Of a stretch of DNA of 64,000 nt, positions 35,355 through 46,445 are shown one piece after another. Numbering within the stretch: position 1 is the stretch's first letter; each line of letters begins with the position of its first letter. A program made the position numbers and the translations under genes. Source of the DNA: Rhinopomastus cyanomelas (Eukaryota; Chordata; Aves; Bucerotiformes; Rhinopomastidae); the NCBI GenBank assembly GCA_013400115.1, contig VXBP01002288.1:300368-364367 (forward strand), given 5' to 3'. The notes below the pieces were generated by a model. The model was not told the DNA's origin. It was given only the letters and a program-made list of their open reading frames with translations, and did not search any database.

Positions 35355-35956
35355 TGTTCTGGATTTGGTGAACTCATATTTGCTTTTGGTATTCCTGCAT
35401 TGAACTCTCTTTTAGCATACTAAGAGTTAACTGATCTCGGCTGCGGGGATGTTCACATTTCCCTCCTGTGCGTAGAGGGGCCGAGATTGAAGGGGTGCGG
35501 AAGTGAAGGGGAGAGGTGGCTGCCGCAGGGTACAGGTTGAGCAGGTGGAGTAGGCCAGACAGATTTTGGGGGTCCTTAATTGGGGACAGGGTATTCCTTT
35601 TCCCCTCATTTTGGTACCCCCTCCATGTTTGTGTGTCTCCAGAGAGTGGTTTTGGTTTTGTTTTGGCCGGTAGCACACTGCGGCCTAGCTGCTGCTCTGT
35701 GGCTCTCTGTCCCTTTTCTGCTTTTGCTGCCCCCCCCTTCCTCCTTTCTTTTTTATTTTTGTTTTGTTTTGTTCTGGTTTTCTTTCCTACTTAATAAAAT
35801 CTTTAATAAAGTGGAATATATATATTTTTATTCCAGTTTCTGGACGTGTGTTTACTTTACCTCTTTTTACCCCTTTCAGGGGGTGGGAGGACATTTCTGT
35901 CTGCACGGCTGAGCAGATTATGATTTCGTGGGCCAACCACGTCCTAAACCGTGACA
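35355..35956 (+). mobile_element. Solo LTR (avian ERV type), plus strand
   Basis: A GC-richer block ending GTCCTAAACCGTGACA, the AAACCGTGACA-type terminus common in avian LTRs. Two AATAAA poly(A) signals lie at 35793-35798 and 35805-35810, followed by a U5-like stretch with TTCTGGACGTGTGTTTAC. The 5' boundary is uncertain: TGTTCTGG at 35355 gives a 602-bp element, TGATCTCGG at 35432 a shorter one. No convincing target duplication (right flank GATAA). No gag, pol or env sequence adjoins it, so it is a solo LTR if the call is right. Confidence 0.6.
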
Positions 35957-37293
35957 GATAATTGACACAGTAGTTTTATGAACATAAACGTATCCTCTCT
36001 TAAAATCAGTATACATGTCATATGCAATGGTTATCTACCACTAGCTGATCACTGGCCTAATTCATATCCTATATGAATGCATTTTCTGAATTCACTGCTA
36101 TTTGATCTGAACACAGTTCACAAGGTGTAATATTTTGTTTCTTCAAAACCTAGTTTTCCATAAAAAATGTAACGGGGAAGTGTCTTCTTAGCCCTTTTTA
36201 GGAATACAATGTATAGATAACTTTAAAACTGGAGCCAAAGTATTTGTTGTTAGATAAAATCTTGAACTTAATATATACCAATCAAGACCCTCCATAAGGA
36301 TTAATAATTATTCACTAATGCTCTCATGTATAAGCTGTATTAAACCAGGCCTTACACTTGATAACTTTTTTAACAGCTATAATCATATATTCTGCTTTTT
36401 TTTCTAGAAACAGGTTCTTTAAATATCTGTTTCTACTACTTGGTGAATAAAAGTTTATTGGCTTTATCACCTATAAAATTGTGAGTATCTCTCCAGGTAC
36501 TTGTACTCTAGTATATCATCACACAAAGTTTGATAAAAGAAATCAAAAACCTCTGTGAGGCTTGCAAGATCAAGTATCAGTTGTATCAAGAGGTGTTTTA
36601 ACTTAGTTTTCTGGATTCTTGTCACTTCTATAATTTGAAGGCTAAGAGTCTGGTGATCCCATCACTGTGTTCATAGAGTTATTGATGGATGTATCTAAAT
36701 TACTTACTTGTTTCATCATCAGGCGACTTGTTGAGAGCATCTGCAAATTAACAAGCCCTCATGTGTTAGCTTATTGTGAATTCTGGAGTTTCCTTAGTTT
36801 TGTTCCTCTTTCATTTATTTTGTGTCTCCCCTCCCTGTCCCAAGGAAACCGTACTTACATTCCTTAACACTTTTCCTATGAATTGGTGTATTTGTGCATC
36901 TGATATAGTACATTCTTTGTCACCCTTTCTCTTCATTTTTCAATAATTTTCTTCTCTGTACTTCATGCTACATTTCAAAGAAATTTATTTAGGAGAGAGA
37001 TAGAAGTGGAAAAGATTTCTTTCTAAGGTCTCTGGAATCACTGTAAGATTTCTTCTACCCACAAACAGAAAAGTTGAATGTATGTCACCTTATCAGGAAT
37101 ATAACATGATGAGTAAAGAAAAGATGCACCATGGAGGGACATGAGAGTTCTTTTTCTTATGTGTAGTACAGAAGCAGCAGCACACTAACTGTCCCATTAA
37201 AGTTTATTTTAACCTCTGCTTCATATATCACTGTTGTTATTGACAAAAGCTCCTCTTCTACTTTTCCAGTTAATGGAATCAGCTGTCTTCAAA
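35957..37293. other. AT-rich unique sequence, no gene recognised
   Basis: Nothing recognised. Confidence 0.5.
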
Positions 37294-37555
37294 GATTCAC
37301 AGTGTAAAACTAGAAGGGGTTGAATAATCTATGCTTCTCCATGGTACAGGCCATTATAAAGACTTTGAATTAGTGTTCATTTGAAGTCAAGCATATGTCT
37401 TTGGAACACAGCCACTATTGATTTTAAAATTTCTAGTGATGGAAAATCTAAACTAGCCTTTGATAAGTTCTTCCTATGTCAAATTGTTCTGTTTGTTAAA
37501 TATTTAGACTTTATTTCTGGTCTAAATTTCTATTTGGTCTTCTAGGCACTGTAAC
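37294..37555 (-). mobile_element. Very old CR1-like LINE relic (amniote type)
   Basis: A minus-strand sequence resembling the 3' end of an ancient CR1 lineage of the GATTCCAAGGCCAGAAGGGA type known from turtles and crocodilians. Recognisable segments are AAACTAGAAGGGGTTGAATA, TTCTCCATGGTACAGGCCAT, TTTCTAGTGATGGAAAATCT and TTTATTTCTGGTCTAAATTT. It lacks the avian octamer tail. Identity is low; the call rests on colinear blocks remembered from the family, not on a search. Confidence 0.5.
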
Positions 37556-38288
37556 TTGCTATATGTATTCATTCTGCACTGAGCCAGGGCACCTTATCTC
37601 AGAAACACAGTCTGGGCAGCACATTAAGTGTTTACATTCTGCAAATAGCAGAAATTCTCTGTTTTTGAAGAGAGAAACCAATGTCCTAAGCAAATATCTT
37701 CTCATGGCTAACCAAAGGGAATCAGGCGTGAGGAGTTTCTAACCACTTTTCTGCAAAAAGCTTTCAGACTTAGAGGTCTCATTCAGAATATACTAAATTC
37801 AGCCTTTAAGTACTTTTCTGTATGACAGTGTTTGAGTCTTCCCGTTTTCATCTTTTCCAGGTGGGCAGTTTCCACAGCAATGAGAATGCGCATAAGTAGG
37901 TGGTATACTTCCTTTCTCCTGTTGAAATTGCCCCACTTTGTTGAGATAAATATTGCAGATGAAGGAAAGCAATGTTGTGGTGACTTATTAGTTATTACAT
38001 AGTGAGACAAGAAATCAAATCTGTCCCATCTTACTGGAACTGCCAGTATACACAGCAATATAATTGTTTTACTGAATCTGATAATAAATCATATATTAAA
38101 AATTAAATGGGAAGGGCAAAAAGTGTCAAATTTTAAGACTGATCCATAGCTTGGAATCTTGGATGCTCTGAAACTTACACTTAAATCTAGGGAATTATTC
38201 TATGTGTAGTGCATGTTCTTTCCAAGAGGTCATTGAGGAATCCAGTTTCTCTCCCTTAATAGCTACTTTATCTAGAAAATAACCTTCA
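37556..38288. other. Unique sequence, no gene recognised
   Basis: It contains a 91-codon minus-strand frame (38058-37783) with no recognised domain. Confidence 0.45.
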
Positions 38289-38668
38289 AAATCACAGGAT
38301 CACTGACTAGTAGATGTTCGAAAGCACCTCTAAGGACCAATTCCCCTGCTAAAGCAGTTTCACCTAGAAAAGATTGCACAGGATCAATTCCATCTGGGTT
38401 TTGAAAGTCTACAGAAGAGGAAAACCCACAGTCTCAGGGCAGCATGTGACAGCACTCTGTTGCCCTCAAAGCAAAGTTTTCCTCATGTTCAGATGGAGCC
38501 CTGTGTTCTAGTTTGTTCCTGCTGCCTCTTATACTGTTTCTGGGCATTACTGGCCCCATCCTAAATACCTGCCCTTTAGATATTTATAAGCATTGATAAG
38601 ATACTCTCTCAGTTTTTTTCTTTTCCTGGCTAAAGAGACCCAGGTTTCTTAGCCTTTCCTCACAAGAG
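38289..38668 (-). mobile_element. Diverged CR1 LINE 3' end and ORF2 C-terminus
   Basis: The tail AAAATCACAGGATCACTGAC is degraded, followed by CACCTCTAAGGACCAATTCC and a 3'UTR of the TTAGGGATTGG family. ATATTTATAAGCATTGATAA and TGGCTAAAGAGACCCAGGTT mark the ORF2 C-terminus. The reading frame is broken in many places. 5'-truncated near 38668. Confidence 0.8.
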
Positions 38669-39016
38669 ATATACAGAAAAAAGAATAGAGAACTGTTAGC
38701 AAGGAAAGGTTATTTCTACCTTACAGTGGAAAGAATATAGATTATTTTTTTTTTTTAAATCTATCCCATTCTCTGAGGCTATATACAGGCCTTTAGCAAT
38801 CATTGTGCCAGGAAAAAAATTTGCAAGCCCTTCTTTAAGAGACCCCCTCACCCCCAATAAACGAACAAAAAAACCCTCTACCTTGCAGTGTACGAGTGGA
38901 ACAAAAGTTGTAGAGTTGTTTCCAGGAAAGACTACATTACTCAAGACCCTCAGCAAGACAGGAGCTTGTGAATGAAGAAACTTGATAGTCAGAGATGTGA
39001 GCCAAATAATAATTGA
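38669..39016. other. AT-rich spacer
   Basis: Nothing recognised apart from A- and T-rich runs. Confidence 0.5.
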
Positions 39017-39215
39017 AATCACAGAATCACAGAATTATTGAGGCTGGAAAAGACCTCTGAGATCATTAAGCCCAGCCTAGGACCTAACATCACCTCATTG
39101 GCTAGAACATGGTGCTAAGTGCCACATCCAGTATTTCCTTCAACACCTCCAGGGATGGTTACACCACCACTTCCCTTTATTTGCAAAGTGCACCACCCTT
39201 CTCTTAAAGACTCAA
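39017..39215 (-). mobile_element. CR1 LINE 3'-end fragment
   Basis: The tail AATCACAGAATCACAGAATT is followed by TTGAGGCTGGAAAAGACCTC and TGAGATCATTAAGCCCAGCC, a 3'-end type also seen at 57137. About 200 bp, truncated before ORF2. Confidence 0.9.
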
Positions 39216-39284
39216 GTCTAACACAAAGTGAATAAAAACTCCTTTAAGTAGAAGTGTCTGTTGAGATTTTTTTTTTATCAATAG

Positions 39285-40841
39285 ATGATCAATGCCCGCA
39301 GCTTGGGGCACAAGAAGGAGGAGTTAGAAATCTGTGTAGAGTCAGGTGATTATGATCTGGTGGCAATTACAACAACATGCTTAGACAGCTTGCATGACTG
39401 GAATGTGGTCATGGATGGCTATGTCTGTTTCAGGAGGGACAGGGCAGCAAGGTGGGGTAGTGGAGTTGCTCTTTACGTGAGACAGCAACAGGAATGTTCT
39501 GTCCAGGGGCAGATGAAGATAGAGCCAAGGTTTAACTATAAGGGGCAGGCTGGCATGGATGACATTGTTGTGAGTGTCCATTACAGGCCACCAGATCAAA
39601 ATGAGGAAGTTGATGAGGTCTTCTACAGGCAGCTGACAGCAGCCTCACAGCTACAGGCCCTGGTCTCATGGGGGATTTTAACTACCCTGATATTTGCTGG
39701 AAGACCTACTTAGCCAGCCATCCACAATCCAGGAGGTTCCTCCAGTGCATTGGTGACAATTTCCTCATGCAAATGTTGTAGAAGCCTACTAGGAGAGGAG
39801 CACTGCTGGATCTTGTACTCACCAACATGGCAGGTCTGGTTGAAGCAGTGAAGGTTGAGGGCAGACTTGGTTGCAGTGACCATGAGATGATAGAGTTCAG
39901 GGTCTCATATGTCAGAAACAGAATACCTAGCAGAATTACAACCCTGGAACTGAGTAGGGCCAATTTTGGCCTTTCCAAGCAATTGCTAGGGGAAATCCCA
40001 TGATACAGGGTACTGGAAGGTAAAGGGGCCCAGGATAGATGGTTAACATTCAAAGATCACTTCTAGCTGGTTAACGTTCAAAGATCACTTCTTTGAAGCA
40101 CAACACAAGAGCAAGACAAGACAGGAAGGAAGTCAAGGAAGGGAGCCAGAAGACCTGCATGGTTAAACAGGGAGCTGCGAGGCAAACTGAAGAGGAAGGA
40201 GAAAGTCTATAGGTCATGGAAGAAGGGATGGCCACTTGGAGTCATTATAAGGCTCTAGTGAGAGAAAGTAGGGACACAAATAGGAAAGCCAAGACCTCCT
40301 TGGAATTAAACCTTGCAAGAGAGGTCAAGGGTAACAGAAAGGGCTTCTTCAAATACATTGCAGGTAAAACTAACACTAGAGGCAATGTAGGCCTCCTGCT
40401 GAATCAGGTGGATGCCCTGGAGACAGAGGATACAGAGAAAGCAGAGATACTGAACACCTTCTTTCCCTCTGTCTGTACTTCTGGGGGCTGTCTTGATATC
40501 AAGCCTCAGACTGCTGAGACTCCAGAGGAAGTCAAGGCAAGAGATGAGCCTGCCTTGGTTGATGAGGACTGGGTTAGCGATAAGTTGACCAAGCTGGATG
40601 TACACAAATCTAGGGGCCCAGATGGGATGGCAGAAGTCATTGCTAAGCCACTCTCCATCATCTTTGCTAGGTCCTGGGGATCAGGAGAGGTGCCTAGGAA
40701 CTGGAGGATAGCAAATGTTAGCCCAGTCTTCAAAAAAGGAAAGAAGGAAGACCCAGGTATCTATAGACTGGTCAGCCTCACCTCCATCCCAGGAAAGGTG
40801 ATGGAACAATTTGTTCTAGAGGCTGTTTCCGGGCACATCAA
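39285..40841 (+). pseudogene. CR1 ORF2 remnant: endonuclease and RT N-terminal region
   Basis: The ORF2 product would be an APE-type endonuclease plus reverse transcriptase that nicks target DNA and primes cDNA synthesis. The first frame (39285-39713) has the INARSLGHKKEELE start and the HDWNVVMDGY and GSGVALYVR motifs. The catalytic Glu of the usual ITETWW motif is replaced: ITTTC here. The frame then shifts repeatedly, and DLVLTNMAGLVEAVKVEG and CSDHEMIEFRVSYVRN show the SDH endonuclease motif in another frame. The frame 40216-40841 has HKSRGPDGM, PRNWRIANVSPVFKKGKKED and YRLVSLTSIPGKVMEQ, but a short block after GPDGM is missing. It is truncated by the N run. Inactive. Confidence 0.9.
40042..40098 (+). 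repeat. 28-bp tandem duplication inside CR1 ORF2
   Basis: GGTTAACATTCAAAGATCAC is followed by GGTTAACGTTCAAAGATCAC after a period of about 28 bp, with one mismatch in the shared core. It disrupts the linker between endonuclease and RT. A local duplication after insertion or in the source element. Confidence 0.85.
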
Positions 40842-40932
40842 NNNNNNNNNNNNNNNNNNNNNNNNNNNNNNNNNNNNNNNNNNNNNNNNNNNNNNNNNNN
40901 NNNNNNNNNNNNNNNNNNNNNNNNNNNNNNNN
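40842..40932. other. Assembly gap (91 N)
   Basis: A run of 91 N inside a CR1 ORF2. The flanking ORF2 parts are separated by several hundred bases in other copies, so the true gap is probably larger, unless the element carries a deletion. Confidence 0.99.
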
Positions 40933-41559
40933 TGGCCAAGAGGGCCAACAGCATCCTGGGATGGATGAGAATGGGGGTGGTTAGCAGATGAAGAGAGGTT
41001 CTTCTGCTCCTCTACTCTGCCCTGGTGAGACCACACCTGGAGTATTGTGTCCAGTTCTGGGCTCCTCAGTTCAAGAGGGATGTGGAGCTGCTGGAGAGAG
41101 TCCAGTGTAGGGCAACTAAGATGATGAAGGAGATGGAGCACGTCTCTTCTGACAAGAGACTGAGGGAGTTGGGTCTCTTTAGATTGGAGAAGAGGAGACT
41201 AAGGGGTGAAATTTAGCTTGAGGGGTGACCTCATTAGTGTCTATAAATATGTGATATATGGGTGTCAGGAGGATGGAGCCAGGGTCTTCTCAGTGACACC
41301 TAGTGATAGGACAAGGGAGGGGACATAGAGGGTTCCACATCAACCTGAGAAGGAACTTCTTCCCAGTGAGGGTGACGGAGCACTGGAACAGGCTGCCCAG
41401 GTGGGTTGTTTAAAACCTGCCTGGGCATGTTCCTGTGCAACATGATCTAGATGATTCTGCTGTGGCTGGCGGACTGGACTAGATGATCTTTCAAGGTCCC
41501 TTCCAATCCATAATGTTCTGTGATTTGAAGCAGTGTCACACAGCAATCTTGCAGCCAGA

Positions 41560-42010
41560 CTGAGGCAGTGTGGACTGGATGATTGGGTAGCGAGGTAGAT
41601 CGTGAACTGGCTGCAGGATAGAAGCCAAAGTGTAGTGCTCAGTGTGACAGAGTCTGGTTGGAGGCCTGTATCTTATAAAGTCCTCCAAGGGTCAGTACTG
41701 GGACCAGTCCTATTCAATCAATTCACTAATGACTTGGATGAGGGATTAGAGAGTACTCTCAGCAAGTTTGCTGATGACACAAAGTCGGGAAGAGTGGCCA
41801 ACACCCCAGTAGGCTTTGCTGCCATTAAGCAAGACATGGGCAGTCTAGAGAGCTGGGCAGAGAGAAATTTAATGAAATATAAGAGTAAGAAATAAGAGTA
41901 GGTGTATGTATGTAGGTGTATGTAGGTGTAGTATGAAATAAGAGTAGGTGTAGAGTCTTGCATCTGGGCAAGAACAACCCCAGGTACCAGTATAGATTGG
42001 GGACTGACCT
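41560..42010 (+). mobile_element. CR1 LINE fragment: RT palm only
   Basis: The plus-strand frame 41602-41895 reads as the CR1 RT palm: NWLQDRSQSVVLSVTESGWR, QGSVLGPVLFNQFTNDLDEG, the catalytic FADDTKSG box and DMGSLESWAERNLMKYK. After a local repeat it continues with RVLHLG-like and TSIDWGLTCW-type sequence in another frame up to about 42010. It has neither a CR1 5' end nor a 3' tail. It covers just the portion absent at the upstream N gap, so it may be a misplaced piece of that element or an independent truncated copy. Confidence 0.85.
41880..41955 (+). repeat. Short tandem repeat within CR1 RT
   Basis: GTAGGTGTATGTATGTAGG is flanked by two copies of AAATAAGAGTAGGTGTA, producing a short imperfect repeat that interrupts the RT reading frame right after WAERNLMKYK. 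Confidence 0.8.
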
Positions 42011-44964
42011 GTTGGAGGATTTTACTTCACTGTTAGTCTGTAGGATACCAGTATGAAAAAGCAATAAAACCCCAACACTTTTTCTTTACTGAATGTTGTG
42101 TTATGCATCTGCAGAAAGTTACTTTGTTCCCCACAGGGGAATGTTCTAACATTATCACATTCATCTTCCCATCCATCTATTTATCTCATCAGTAGACATT
42201 CATTGCTTTTAGCATTTTGGTCTTCGAGGTCTTTTTAGTCCTTCTCTCTTTTCCTCCTTTTCAACTCTCACCCTGAATAAATTTCTAAACAGTACTTTCA
42301 TATTTTAGACTTGCAACCATTAGAATACAAAAGGATCACAAAATAAATGAGACAATGGGACCTTAAGCTCTTTGAATTTATAGAAAACATAGCCCGTCCC
42401 TGCTCCAGTCCCATATTCAACTCTATTTCTCATGGAAAATATGCTTAAAAGAATTGCATATTTTTGCCATTAATAATGATGTCTGCAACCCTTTTTCTTC
42501 ATTGTTGAAGCTCTATGGTGGAACTGTCCTAAAGCCAAGGACTCTGGAAGCTTTTTCCCAAGCCACCCAAGCTATCTGTTTGGTCATGTATAATGAATCA
42601 TACACAACTAGACTCTAAGTCTGAACCACAGAAGTAACTGTAGTATAATTCAAAATAAATAACCTACTACTTTTTGCATATATTGAGATGCATAGGAATT
42701 ACCTCACAATCCTTGCTGTTCTGTATTATTTTTTCTCTTGTCAAAGGACTGTTGCCTTTCTTTAGTTCCTTTTAACTCATCGCTGAAAGAAGCACTGCAG
42801 CTCAGCTGCAGACATGAGTTAAGAAGATGTTGAATGGGATGGAAATATCCCTGATGAAAAAACTCATCTGAGAAAATAAATCAGTTTGAGAATTTTGTCT
42901 GAATAACTTGATCATAACGTCACACCAAACAAGCTACTTTGCGTTAAAAGATTTACTGAAATATATTATGTGGGTGTATTTCCTTAGGTCAGGTATCTGT
43001 GTATCGAAATGTGTAATGCAGTCATGCACTAGATTCAACAGTTATGAAGTGAGTACAGATTTTTGTTATAGTCATTACCATTATATTACTCAAAAGCTGA
43101 GACGTTTTATCCCAAGTTCGTTCTACATCAAACTCTTCTGGATGAAATGTAATCCCCAGAAAGTACTGGTTTGTAATGGAAATGCTGACAGGCCCTTAGC
43201 TATAGAAGCTCTGTTACCTTTGCTATTCTACAAGGTCCTTAACTGAATTTTTATTCTCAATTCAGTGAGAGGATTTTGCTTCCAAAACACTTTCAAAATC
43301 TTCCAGCTGTGCTATATCTCAGTTTATGATAGCTACAGTACTTTTCAATTAAATTATTCTAAAGTTCATACACTTTTGGGTTAAATTTCAGTTATATCTA
43401 CACTTTTAAAATATATTGGGATCTTCCACCTCTCTCAATGTGACTTATAAATTACCCAAGAGAAGGAGTTTTTTGTCATATTTAAAGCTAGTTGGAACAT
43501 AAGCTCTAAAGTATATGGTTTATTAGTGTCTTCCTCAAACAAGTTTGTACACCTTGTTGTTATCTCAGAGGGTGATGGCAGCATGAAGATCTGCCATATT
43601 AAGTAAGAGGCAAAAGAGACAGACAATTTGTGTCACAAAATGTTATTATCTCAATATAATAAATGTGTTGATTTTATACATGCCTTCTCTTGTAAACATT
43701 GTGGTCATTTGGGATATAGTTGAATGAACTTAATATTCTTATTCAGATGTGATTGATTTTCTATTGTCCTTCAGATGCTGGTTGAGAATGTCAGTCTTGT
43801 ATTTCATAAACTAGCCCTGTGTATATGTTTGGGATCTTCCAGGGCACCCTAAATTACACTAGCCATTTTGACTTTGCCCTGGTGCCACATTTAAAGAGTA
43901 GTTTCATCTTTTCTCTGTGGAGCAACCCCAAAGAAAGCTTGAAGCAAACTCCAGGTTCTTCCCATAGCACAGGGGTTCAGATGCAGTAGAGCACACTACT
44001 AAACTGGCAAAATTTGGAAAAGTTCCCTATCATCAACCTCCAAGCTGTCCACAGGACAACAGTATGGACAGAAGGTAAACAATATATGGAGTATGGAGTG
44101 CATGCAGCGAGTGTACAGCAGAGTAAGAAAAACCCTTTGACAATATTCAAATGCATTTTTAGGCAGATGCATCTCCAGTTTGTTCACTGTCCTCTTGGCA
44201 CTGTTTCCTAAGAGAGTTTTCTGAATATTGTGTAGGTTGCAACAGTGAAGACTGGGAGCACATCAATGTGATGATCATTTTGAATCAAGCTTGTTATTCT
44301 TTATTGTTTTATGGTATCAGGACAGTTGTTGTGTCTGAGTGTGGCTATCATTAGCAGTATATTTTGGGGATGGATCTTAATTTTAGATTTCAGGAATCTA
44401 AGTAGTTTGAGAAGATCTCTGAAGTCATCCCTTTGAATTTAGATGTCTGATTTACATATGAATTTAATTTGAAGTACAAATACTTTATTTGAGCTTTCAG
44501 TCTCTATCATAAAACAAAATTTTAGGGAATATGCTCTAATGTTAGTAAAATAGCATAGGACCGTATGTACCAGAGCTTAGAATCAAAGTTGTATTCTGAA
44601 CTTTAATTTTTGGTGTTTAAAACAACTTTAATATAAGTAAAGGAGGGAGTATTTTCTGACAATAAAATGCTTATTTTAAAATGTCCATATTTAGTTTTCT
44701 AGGGAGACATTAGTAGTAGGATTCAGTTTCTTGAATATAAGCATCTAGTTTTATACTACTACCATGGGATATATTACAGAATACAAAGCAGAATACTACA
44801 GGTCTTCTTTAAGTCCTATTTCAGAGAAGCCAGGCTAATGTGGTGCTCACCAGCTCAAGGTATCTCAGCAACTACATCACTTTGTACTTATCTTCTATGG
44901 TCAAACATGAATCACTCTCCAGACTTTATTGATTTCATTTACTGGAGTTCAGACATTTAGTCCT
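42011..44964. other. AT-rich unique sequence, no gene recognised
   Basis: About 3 kb with no recognised repeat. The longest frame is 112 codons (plus 42908-43246) without a known domain. A weak hairpin (CCAGGGCA/TGCCCTGG, 43839-43882) has a loop of 28 bases. Confidence 0.5.
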
Positions 44965-45482
44965 TGTTGACAGTTGTGGTGGACTCACAAATGTAGACAT
45001 CTCAGTCTCAAATGAAATATGAGAACCTTATATTAAGACCCAATAATATAGATCCACTTTGTAATGAAGAGATGAATCACAGAGAGCTTGCACAAAAACA
45101 ACGGAATATAAAAGATGTATTCTCTACCTCCCATCAGCAGGTCATGTCCAGCAACTTTTCTGGAAGTAGGGTTTCAGTATACATAGCAGTTCCTTCAGAA
45201 AGCAAATATAATATTTGGCCCACCTCCTCCTCCTTGTCTTAGCTGTTACTACTGATTATACTTCATATAGTAGGGAATATCCTTTTGATCAAGTTTGTCA
45301 ATTGTCCTGGTTGTATCCTCACCCAAGGTCCTTCCCACCTCCAACCTATTGGTGAAGGGAGAATGTTGGAGACATAGCTTTGATGCCATGTGAGCCCACA
45401 TTAGTGTGTTAGTACCACTACACAAAGCAGCACTATGAGAGTTGATATCAAGAAAATTAATTCTATCTTGACCAGACTTGAT
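44965..45482 (-). mobile_element. Decayed ERVL-like solo LTR, minus strand
   Basis: Colinear along about 518 bp with the avian ERVL-type LTR also seen at 50547-53068. From left to right on the plus strand: a degraded U5; a TACCTCCCATCAGCAGGTCA block; TTTTCTGGAAGTAGGG; CTTCATATAGTAGGGAATAT and CCTTTTGATCAAG (U3); GTCCTGGTTGTATCCTCACC; then AGAAAATTAATTCTATCTTG near the right end, equivalent to the LTR start. No internal retroviral coding sequence is attached. Length agrees with the reconstructed 525 bp of the 50.5 kb copy. Confidence 0.65.
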
Positions 45483-45536
45483 TTAAGACTAGAATACTTC
45501 CATTGAGTATTTCCTGACTAGTTTAAAAACAGAGTC

Positions 45537-46445
45537 ATAAAATCATAGAATCATAGAAAACCATCTTGGATGTGACCTCAAGAATCATCTTGTCCAAAGT
45601 TTCTTGGCAAAAATACAATTTAGACAAGATGATCCAGCAACCTGTCCAGTTGAATCTTAAAGGTGTACAATTCTGGGGACTTTACCGCATCTCTGGAGAT
45701 ATTATTCTAATGACTGATTATTTTTGTTGTGGAACATTTTCATTTTGTGTCTAACTGGAGTCACCCCAGGAATTACTTATCACTCCTTGCATTTTCCATG
45801 TGAGTTTTTGTTAAAAAGGAGTCTTCATCTTCTTTGTAGTCACACTTTAAATACTGGAATATGGCCTTATCTAAGCTTTCTTTTCTCAAGGCTGAACAAA
45901 CCACATTCTCTCAGTCTTTCCTCATGTCAGCTTCTGTCTTTTGATCACCTCTGTGAATCTTCTCTGGACCCACTCCAGCCTGTCTACACCACTTTGTATA
46001 GTGTAGTCAAAAACTGAGCACAGCACTCTAGGTGTGGCCTGACAAGCACTGAATATAGTGAGAAAATGACTTCTTTGATTCTGCCAGTGATGCCCTTGTT
46101 GATGCAGCCCAGCATCCTGTTGTCTTTCTTTGTTGCAGCACTAGCACCCTGTTCACTCATATTGAGCATCTTATCCACCAGGACCCCCAGTTCCCTTTCC
46201 GCAGAGCTGCTCTCCAGACAGGCAGAACCCAGCCTGTGCTCCACGCCTGCATTTTTTTTTCCCCAGGTGCAAGATCTTACTTTTGCCATTGTTGAACATC
46301 ATATACTTCTTGTTAGCTCACTTTTCTAAACTATCCAAGTCTTCCTGCAGGTTGGCTCTCCTTTCCAAAGTGCCAATTTTCCCACCCAGTTTGGTATCAC
46401 CCAGAGTATGCTTGATCGCATCAACCAGATAATTTATGAAGATAG
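45537..46445 (-). mobile_element. Old CR1 LINE, left part (split by an LTR)
   Basis: The tail AAATCATAGAATCATAGAAA is followed by an old 3'UTR and a diverged ORF2 C-terminus. The frame 46289-45984 reads KNAGVEHRLGSACLESSSAE, RELGVLVDKMLNMSEQGASA and LGCINKGITGRIKEVIFSLY, then LVRPHLECCAQF. RT palm sequence follows to 46445, where the LTR starts. RT sequence seems to resume at 47278. Confidence 0.85.

Larger units (their letters stand above)
39281..41524 (+). mobile_element. CR1 LINE from ORF2 start to 3' end, broken by an assembly gap
   Basis: A plus-strand CR1 beginning just inside ORF2 and ending with 3'UTR and tail (ACTAGATGATCTTTCAAGGT, TTCTGTGATTTG, about 41524). The order visible is endonuclease, RT N-terminal part, N gap (40842-40932), ORF2 C-terminus, 3'UTR. 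The RT palm containing the FADD box is not present between the flanks of the gap, so either the gap is far longer than drawn or the element has an internal deletion. The 3'-end type is the TTAGGGATTGG family. Confidence 0.9.

Noticed and set aside
35516..35912. Plus-strand frames of 92 and 110 codons
   Set aside because: They lie in the LTR candidate; low-complexity Phe/Leu-rich translations from pyrimidine-rich DNA.
42908..43246. 112-codon frame
   Set aside because: AT-rich, no domain and no conservation evidence; expected by chance in a 64-kb window.
43839..43882. Hairpin CCAGGGCA/TGCCCTGG as a possible microRNA precursor
   Set aside because: The 8-bp stem and 28-nt loop do not resemble a pre-miRNA.
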